A stretch of 10,477 bases of DNA from DASROJ01 sp035646975 (lineage in GTDB: Bacteria; Acidobacteriota; Polarisedimenticolia; JACPZX01; DASXTC01): positions 1 to 10,477 of the forward strand of contig DASROJ010000222.1 in the NCBI GenBank assembly GCA_035646975.1, in the 5' to 3' direction. Below are positions 6,741 to 10,477 of this stretch, piece after piece. Every line of letters begins with the position of its first letter. Position 1 is the first letter of the stretch. Both the position numbers and the translations under genes were made by a program. The notes beneath the pieces are model-generated. The model was not told the DNA's origin, searched no databases, and saw only the letters and a list, made by a program, of their open reading frames with translations.

Positions 6741-6762
6741 CGCGGGACACGTCCCGTATATT
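6734..6762 (+). promoter_or_regulatory. Strong sigma70-type promoter for the CcmH-like gene
   Basis: TTGACA (6734-6739, perfect -35), a 17-nt spacer, then TATATT (6757-6762, one mismatch to TATAAT). It is an AT-rich island in an otherwise high-GC window. Expected start is near 6769-6770, giving a leader of about 15 nt that still includes the GAGG at 6776-6779. The promoter lies within an upstream in-frame extension beginning at TTG 6734, which argues that translation starts at 6785 and not there. Confidence 0.78.
6743..6756. promoter_or_regulatory. Perfect inverted repeat (CGGGAC-AC-GTCCCG) inside the promoter spacer; candidate operator
   Basis: Two 6-nt arms, CGGGAC (6743-6748) and GTCCCG (6751-6756), separated by AC. 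The dyad fills the spacer between the -35 and -10 boxes and abuts the -10. A dimeric regulator bound here would block polymerase, so repression is the simplest model. The regulator is unknown and no regulator gene is in the window. Confidence 0.45.
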
Positions 6763-6784
6763 TCGCGGCATACATGAGGCGGAA

Positions 6785-7330
6785 ATGAACCAGAACGCAT
6801 CGGGTGCGGGAAGTGCGGCGAAGGGGCGTCTGGTCGGCTTCGTCGCGCTTGGAGCGTTGCTGATCCTCGTCGGGGTCGCGTTCTACTCGTCACAGGACGC
6901 CTCCGCCCCGCCGACGTCCGCCGCCCCGTCAGCCACTCGAACCTCCCCGGGTCCGTCGGAGCCGGTTCAGCTGTCTCAGCCGTCCGAGTCGCCTCAGACC
7001 ACGCCGCCGCCACCGGCCGACGCCGTTTCCGTGCCGATCGCGTCGAAGATGCCCCGGGTGGCTGACTCGCTGGCCGCCAAGCCGGCCAAAGGGGCGATCA
7101 TCTCCACGAAGCTCGAGGACGTCGCGCTGAGCCCGCCGGCCCGGTTGCTGGCGGAGCGCTTCAAGTGCGTCTGCGGGTGCCCTGACATGCTCGCGGTGTG
7201 CACCTGCAAGAAGACCCCGGGCAGCCGCGACATGAAGAAATACCTGCAGGAGCTGGTCAGCGCGGGCAAGACGCCGGCCGAGGTCGAAAGCGCGATGGTG
7301 GCCCGCTACGGCCCGAAGGTCCTGCCGTAA
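6785..7330 (+). CDS. Membrane-anchored CcmH/NrfF-like protein with CxCGC-x6-CxC cysteine cluster
   Basis: A 181-residue protein from ATG 6785, chosen because GAGG (6776-6779) lies just upstream and a strong promoter covers the longer alternative. Residues 16-34 form one membrane helix. A Pro/Ser/Thr-rich linker runs from about 36 to 90. The C-terminal domain (about 112-181) reads PPARLLAERFKCVCGCPDML followed by AVCTC, then KKYLQELVSAGKTPAEVESAM and VARYGPKVL. The helix and 'VARYGxxVL' end match the CcmH/NrfF fold, which handles apocytochrome c thiols in cytochrome c maturation. The usual CxxC is replaced by five cysteines at 128, 130, 132, 139 and 141, a pattern better suited to a disulfide or metal site; I recall CxCGC-type CcmH relatives in Acidobacteriota. 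No ccmEFG neighbours are visible, so its partner and exact role are uncertain. It is a single-gene unit facing nadK, with the two stops 5 nt apart. Confidence 0.8.
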   Translation: MNQNASGAGSAAKGRLVGFVALGALLILVGVAFYSSQDASAPPTSAAPSATRTSPGPSEPVQLSQPSESPQTTPPPPADAVSVPIASKMPRVADSLAAKPAKGAIISTKLEDVALSPPARLLAERFKCVCGCPDMLAVCTCKKTPGSRDMKKYLQELVSAGKTPAEVESAMVARYGPKVLP

Positions 7331-7335
7331 GGCTC

Positions 7336-8229
7336 CTAGCGCACGCGGCCGCCCCACTTGAGCTTCTGCCGCAACACTTCGAAGTAATCCTTCTCGGGGA
7401 ATTGCACCAGACGCACCGGGTGCCTGGACTTGGTGATTCTTATCCGGTCCCCCGGAAGGAAGGGCGCCCCCACCTGCCCGTCGATCGTTACATAGACGTC
7501 CCCGTGGTTCTCCACCAGCGTGATGCCCACGACGCTCGTGTCGGGCAGGACCACCGGCCGGTTCGTGAGGGTGTGCGGGCAGATCGGGCAGAGCTGCATC
7601 GCGTCGAGAGAAGGGTCGACGATGGGCCCTCCAGCCGACAGGGAGTAGGCGGTCGAACCGGTGGGCGTGCAGACGATGAGACCATCGGCCCTGAAGACCG
7701 TCATGAAACGGCCGTTGACCTCCACGTTGATGTCGAGGATGCGGGCCAGCGCGCTCTTGTTGACCACGACTTCGTTGAGGACTTCGTGCCGGACGACCGC
7801 CCCGGAATCCCGGGTGATCTCCACCTGCAGCCGCATCCGCCGGTTGACGCTGTGGCGCCCCGCGAGGATTCCCTCGATGGAGGGATAGATCTCCCCGAGC
7901 GGTATCTCGGTCAGGAAACCGAGGCTGCCGAGGTTGACTCCCAGGATCGGCGTGCGGCTGGCGCCGATCTCGCGGGCCACCGAAAGCAGGGTGCCATCGC
8001 CGCCGATGACGATGATCATGTCGGCCCAGGCCGCCAACGCCGCGCGGTCCATTCCACCCGCGGTGGGCCCGGCTCCGCCGCGCAACCGGCCGATCGCGGC
8101 GGTCTGGTGATCGAGCGCATGCTCGATCCCGCGGCGGGCCAGCCAGCGGGTCAACCCTCTCAGGATGGCAGGGGCCCGCTGTGGCTGTCGTTTGATGACG
8201 ATACCGACCCTGCGAATCCGTTCACTCAT
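7336..8229 (-). CDS. nadK: NAD kinase (ATP/polyphosphate-dependent NAD+ phosphorylation to NADP+)
   Basis: A 297-residue cytoplasmic enzyme of normal family length. The N-terminal Rossmann-like part starts RVGIVIKR and carries the hallmark GGDGTLL (76-82, with D78 as catalytic base), then ILGVNLGSLGFLTE (95-108). The second domain shows LNEVVVNK (151-158), the NE pair that binds NAD, and DGLIVCTPTGSTAYSLSAGG (182-201). It ends LRQKLKWGGR, a typical C-terminus. It makes NADP+, the only route to this cofactor. The start ATG (8229-8227) overlaps the tlyA end by 8 nt and has a consensus GAGGAG (8242-8237) 7 nt upstream. It is the last gene of the minus-strand operon. No obvious intrinsic terminator follows its TAG. 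Confidence 0.96.
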   Translation of the reverse strand: MSERIRRVGIVIKRQPQRAPAILRGLTRWLARRGIEHALDHQTAAIGRLRGGAGPTAGGMDRAALAAWADMIIVIGGDGTLLSVAREIGASRTPILGVNLGSLGFLTEIPLGEIYPSIEGILAGRHSVNRRMRLQVEITRDSGAVVRHEVLNEVVVNKSALARILDINVEVNGRFMTVFRADGLIVCTPTGSTAYSLSAGGPIVDPSLDAMQLCPICPHTLTNRPVVLPDTSVVGITLVENHGDVYVTIDGQVGAPFLPGDRIRITKSRHPVRLVQFPEKDYFEVLRQKLKWGGRVR

Positions 8230-9043
8230 CTGCGGGCTCCTCGTCGACGAGCCGGGTTGCTTCGTTGTCGATCTCCTCGGGCGACAGGCCGCCCGTTGCG
8301 TTGCCGAGATGCGCGAAGTATTCCACGTTTCCTTCCGCCCCGGCGATCGGCGATCGCGCCAGACCCCTCACGCTCAATCCCAGGGTCGGGGCGAACCGGG
8401 CGATGCCGATCAGTGCCTCGCGGCGCAGTGCAGAGTCTCTCACGATGCCGCCGCGGCCCACCTTGCCCCGCCCCACTTCGAACTGGGGCTTCACCAGGGC
8501 GAGGATGCAGGCGGGTGCGGGCGGCCGACGGAGCAGCGCCGCCACCCCGGGCAGCACCAGGCGCAACGAGATGAACGAGACGTCGACGGTGGCGATGTCG
8601 ACGCCGTCGGGGAGTCCCGGCAGGTCGGCGGCGCTGAGATAGCGGGCGTTGAGTCGTTCGATCACCACGACCCTCGAATCGTTCCTGAGCTTCCAGTCGA
8701 TCTGTCCATGTCCCACGTCCACGGCGAAGACCCGGGCCGCGCCGCGCTGGAGCATGCAGTCGGTGAAGCCGCCGGTGGAGGCGCCGATGTCGAGCACCGT
8801 CGACCCCGTGGGATCGACACGAAAGCTGTCGAGCGCGCCGGCAAGCTTCAGACCGCCCCGGCTCACATACGAAAGGGCAGGGGCCTCCACCATGACCACC
8901 GAGTCGGAGTCGATCCGGATGCCGGGTTTGTCCTGGACGCGGCCATCCACGGTCACCCGCCGGCTCATGATGAGCGCCTGGGCGACCTGGCGTGACGGGA
9001 CGAGGCCCCGTTCCAGAAGCGCAAGGTCCAGTCGCTGCTTCAT
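8222..9043 (-). CDS. tlyA: TlyA-type rRNA 2'-O-methyltransferase (S4 + FtsJ domains)
   Basis: A 273-residue protein, the usual TlyA size. Residues 1-57 form an S4 RNA-binding domain (MKQRLDLALLERGLVPSR, ALIMSRRVTVDG). The FtsJ-like methyltransferase domain begins YVSRGGLKL. It has SAM motif I VLDIGASTGGFTDCML (83-98) and the K-D-K-E catalytic tetrad of the family: K66, D154 (ATVDVSFIS), K185 (LVKPQFE) and E241 (GNVEYF). The known family activity is 2'-O-methylation of cytidines in 23S rRNA and, in some bacteria, 16S rRNA, which affects capreomycin sensitivity; which site this one uses is unknown. The start at 9043 is set by the S4 motif, the GGAAGG at 9053-9048 and a 1-nt TGATG overlap with ispA; the frame is open further upstream, but only as a shadow of ispA. 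Confidence 0.95.
   Translation of the reverse strand: MKQRLDLALLERGLVPSRQVAQALIMSRRVTVDGRVQDKPGIRIDSDSVVMVEAPALSYVSRGGLKLAGALDSFRVDPTGSTVLDIGASTGGFTDCMLQRGAARVFAVDVGHGQIDWKLRNDSRVVVIERLNARYLSAADLPGLPDGVDIATVDVSFISLRLVLPGVAALLRRPPAPACILALVKPQFEVGRGKVGRGGIVRDSALRREALIGIARFAPTLGLSVRGLARSPIAGAEGNVEYFAHLGNATGGLSPEEIDNEATRLVDEEPADE
8237..8251 (-). promoter_or_regulatory. nadK Shine-Dalgarno overlapping a 12-nt perfect palindrome
   Basis: GAGGAG (8242-8237) is the nadK ribosome site. Its first three bases are the last three of the perfect palindrome CTCGTCGACGAG (8240-8251), which lies in the tlyA coding end. Folding of the message would partly hide the site until a ribosome translating tlyA opens it. 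The palindrome is seen; the regulatory role is inferred. Confidence 0.4.
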
Positions 9044-9936
9044 CAGCCCTTCCGGTTCAGCATGCTCCTGGCAAGGGCGACGAGCTGTTCGGCGGGCAGC
9101 CCCTGCACCGCGTGGCAGGCCTGTTCGACGCTCCGGGCGGCGCGGCGCCGCGACTCCTCCAGGCCCAGCAGTCCGGGATAGGTGGCCTTGCCGGCGCTGG
9201 CGTCCTTGCCCGGCGATTTTCCCAGCTCTTCGGGACTGCCTTCGACATCGAGGATGTCGTCGATGATCTGGAACGCGAGACCGACATGACCGCCGAATTC
9301 GCGCAGGGCCGCGATGGTGTCGCCGCCGGCGCCGGAGAGGATACCGCCGACCTCGCAGCAGGCGGTGATGAGCGCGCCGGTCTTCAGCTCGTGAATGCGA
9401 TGCAACGCCGCGCTGTCGGGGGCCGATCCTTCCGCCTCCAGGTCCAGAACCTGCCCCGCGATCATCCCTTCCAGGCCGACCGCGCGGGTCACGGCCCGCA
9501 TCGTCCGAAGACGCAGCCCGGGATGATCGTCGCCCCGGCAGAGCACCTCCCATGCGAGATTCAGCAGCGCGTCGCCGGCCAGGATGGCCGTGGCTTCGGT
9601 GAACTTGACGTGAAGCGTCGGGCGCCCCCTCCGGAGGCTGTCGTTGTCCAGCGCCGGAAGGTCATCGTGTATCAGGGAAAAGGTATGGATCATCTCGATG
9701 GCGCAGGCGGCCGTCAGGAGCCTGTCGGCGATCTCGACCGGCTGCGGGGCCGGATGACAGGCTTCGCCGGCGGCGATCACGAGCATCGGGCGGAATCGCT
9801 TGCCCCCCCCGAGCAGGGCGTAGCGCACTGCCTCGACGATTACCGGCGGCGCCCCGCCGGGCGGGGAGGCCGAAAGCTGCGCGAGGCGCGCCTCGACGTC
9901 GCGGCGCACACGCGCGGCGAACTCCGAGGTCGGCAT
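9043..9936 (-). CDS. ispA: Short-chain trans-prenyl diphosphate synthase, probably farnesyl diphosphate synthase
   Basis: A 297-residue all-helical prenyltransferase. LLGGGKRFRPML (41-52) binds isopentenyl diphosphate. The first Asp-rich motif is DDLPALD (91-97) in the sequence SLIHDDLPALDNDSLRRGRP. HVKFTEATAILAGDALL (109-125) and KTGALI (185-190) follow, and the second Asp-rich motif is DDILD (226-230). The DDxxxxD form with two inserted residues and an aromatic F86 five positions before it is the pattern of bacterial type II FPP synthases, so a C15 product is likelier than C20. It condenses IPP with DMAPP/GPP in the cytoplasm, feeding undecaprenyl phosphate and quinone synthesis. ATG 9936 is chosen because it overlaps the xseB stop by 1 nt (TGATG) and sits at the usual distance before GGGKRFRP. 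The frame extends upstream to 10203 only as xseB shadow. Confidence 0.95.
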   Translation of the reverse strand: MPTSEFAARVRRDVEARLAQLSASPPGGAPPVIVEAVRYALLGGGKRFRPMLVIAAGEACHPAPQPVEIADRLLTAACAIEMIHTFSLIHDDLPALDNDSLRRGRPTLHVKFTEATAILAGDALLNLAWEVLCRGDDHPGLRLRTMRAVTRAVGLEGMIAGQVLDLEAEGSAPDSAALHRIHELKTGALITACCEVGGILSGAGGDTIAALREFGGHVGLAFQIIDDILDVEGSPEELGKSPGKDASAGKATYPGLLGLEESRRRAARSVEQACHAVQGLPAEQLVALARSMLNRKG

Positions 9937-10187
9937 CAGTCGCGCGACTCCGGTTCGTCGTCGGGATTGTCGAAGGGCACCGGTTCGACTTTGCCCGCCT
10001 CGTTCTTCATCAGGATCTCGATCCTGCGCTCGGCGACGTCCAGGCGGCTGCCGCAGAACCGGGCAAGCCGCACCCCCTCCTCGAACATCTTGAGAGAGTC
10101 GTCCAGCGGCAGGTCCCCCTCCTCGAGCTTCTTGACGATTTCTTCCAGCTTGTCGAGGGCGGACTCGAACTTCATCTCCTTCGTCAT
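9936..10187 (-). CDS. xseB: Exonuclease VII small subunit
   Basis: An 83-residue, highly charged helical protein of standard XseB length. It shows the family signature FESALDKLEEIVKKLEEGDL, then PLDDSLKMFEEGVRLARFC and LDVAERRIEIL. Several small subunits wrap each XseA large subunit to form exonuclease VII, which degrades single-stranded DNA from both ends into oligonucleotides. The start at 10187 overlaps the xseA stop by 4 nt (ATGA) and has AGGAGA (10197-10192) as a good Shine-Dalgarno inside the xseA end. Its acidic tail (DNPDDEPESRD) ends in the palindrome described at 9938-9949. Confidence 0.95.
   Translation of the reverse strand: MTKEMKFESALDKLEEIVKKLEEGDLPLDDSLKMFEEGVRLARFCGSRLDVAERRIEILMKNEAGKVEPVPFDNPDDEPESRD
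9938..9949 (-). promoter_or_regulatory. Perfect 12-nt palindrome (AGTCGCGCGACT) just before the ispA start
   Basis: The palindrome covers the last xseB codons and the first base position of its stop, ending one base before the ispA ATG (9936-9934). The only Shine-Dalgarno candidate, GGAG (9951-9948), is partly inside it and 11 nt from the ATG. A message hairpin here would be melted by ribosomes finishing xseB, consistent with coupling. Function is inferred. Confidence 0.35.
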
Positions 10188-10477
10188 CGTGTCTCCTTAT
10201 CACTCCGGTGGCTCCGGTCGCTCGGGTGGCTCCGGTCGATCGGGTCGCTCACGTCACGCGCATCAATCCCGCCGGCCCCGCCCGCTCCGCCGTCGCCACC
10301 GGTCCGCCGGCGCTTGCCGAGCACACTCGCCTCCAGGCTCCCGCGCGACAGCCGGACCAGGATCTGGTCTCCGACCGACACCTTCGAGACATCCGTGATC
10401 ACGGCCCCGGTGGCGGCGTCCTGGCAGATGGAGTATCCGCGGTCCATGACCGAAAGCGGCGAGAGGCTCGACAGCAC
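10184..10477 (-). CDS. xseA: Exonuclease VII large subunit, C-terminal 97 residues (5' part outside window)
   Basis: The frame is open to the window edge on the minus strand and stops with TGA at 10186-10184. The visible part has the conserved XseA end: LSPLSVMDRGYSI (5-17), a G-containing strand, VSVGDQILVRLSRGSLEASV (33-52). Together with XseB it makes exonuclease VII. In the family the protein normally ends soon after the 'GxLxAxV' strand. Here about 42 extra residues follow: a basic patch, a Gly-rich run (59-70) and a low-complexity Asp/Ser/Arg/His tail encoded by a 9-nt tandem repeat. The tail also carries the xseB ribosome site. The GTG at the very edge (10477) is internal, not the true start. 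Confidence 0.93.
   Translation of the reverse strand: MLSSLSPLSVMDRGYSICQDAATGAVITDVSKVSVGDQILVRLSRGSLEASVLGKRRRTGGDGGAGGAGGIDARDVSDPIDRSHPSDRSHRSDKETR
10201..10251. repeat. Degenerate 9-nt tandem repeat in the 3' end of xseA
   Basis: On the plus strand the units are GGTGGCTCC, GGTCGCTCG, GGTGGCTCC, GGTCGATCG and GGTCGCTCA (10207-10251), preceded by a weaker partial unit. Taken as 18-mers, 10207-10224 and 10225-10242 differ at one base. On the minus strand the unit is 3 codons and encodes the xseA tail DPIDRSHPSDRSHRSD, so unit gain or loss keeps the frame. Confidence 0.75.

Noticed and set aside
6734..6784. Earlier in-frame start for the CcmH-like protein at TTG 6734.
   Set aside because: The start would be the promoter -35 box itself; ATG 6785 has a GAGG and immediately precedes the membrane helix.
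7198..8574. Plus-strand open frame of 458 codons running through the CcmH-like end, nadK and tlyA.
   Set aside because: Shadow frame; the real genes on both strands are defined by conserved motifs.
9044..9553. Longer tlyA reading frame starting near 9553.
   Set aside because: The extension is an Arg-rich shadow of ispA; MKQRLDLALLERG at 9043 is the conserved S4-domain start.
9937..10203. Longer ispA frame starting at 10203.
   Set aside because: The extra residues overlap xseB in another frame and have no prenyl-synthase similarity; MPTSEF at 9936 fits the family length.
8992..10398. Plus-strand open frame of 468 codons opposite ispA, xseB and xseA.
   Set aside because: Antisense to three recognisable genes, with no motif of its own.
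1..10477. tRNA, rRNA, CRISPR array, insertion sequence, phage or toxin-defence genes.
   Set aside because: Looked for on both strands; nothing seen. Every stretch over 300 bases belongs to a recognised gene.

Overview
This is a densely coding, high-GC bacterial chromosomal window: 10.5 kb, about 99% coding, with one real intergenic gap of 83 bp. I see no mobile element, CRISPR array, tRNA or rRNA. The housekeeping gene order xseA-xseB-ispA-tlyA-nadK, the CcmH-like protein with a CxCGC motif, and the large membrane protein with a DIWIHLKTGE-type loop suggest an uncultured, Acidobacteriota-like Gram-negative. That placement is inference; no marker gene here fixes the phylum.

Layout. (1) 1-4630, plus strand: a tightly packed envelope-glycan operon. 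It holds the C-terminus of a large polytopic membrane protein, a class-II glutamine amidotransferase of the asparagine synthase family, a Trm112/SAM methyltransferase fusion, and a dolichol-phosphate-mannose-synthase-like GT2 glycosyltransferase with two C-terminal membrane helices. Junctions are 4 nt apart or overlap. The last junction is bridged by a possible 12-codon coupling ORF and an 8-nt tandem repeat. (2) 4557-6701, minus strand: a 714-residue membrane protein with C-terminal TPR-like repeats, convergent with the glycosyltransferase and overlapping it by 74 nt. (3) 6702-6784: a divergent promoter region. A near-consensus plus-strand sigma70 promoter has a perfect dyad in its spacer, and a likely minus-strand promoter overlaps its -35 box. 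(4) 6785-7330, plus strand: a single-gene unit for a membrane-anchored CcmH-like protein with five clustered cysteines. (5) 7336-10477, minus strand: xseA (partial), xseB, ispA, tlyA, nadK, all joined by 1-8 nt overlaps.

How the parts work together. The plus operon and the 714-residue protein look like machinery that makes or modifies a surface glycan or glycolipid: GT2 sugar transfer to a lipid carrier, GT-C-like membrane proteins, and amide and methyl decoration. The minus operon is housekeeping: exonuclease VII, C15 prenyl diphosphate synthesis, rRNA 2'-O-methylation and NADP supply. Its junctions look translationally coupled, and two of them carry 12-nt perfect palindromes on or next to the downstream Shine-Dalgarno.

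I found no clearly new multi-gene system. The parts most worth a second look are the divergent promoter with its in-spacer dyad driving an atypical CcmH-like protein, and the unusual gene junctions.
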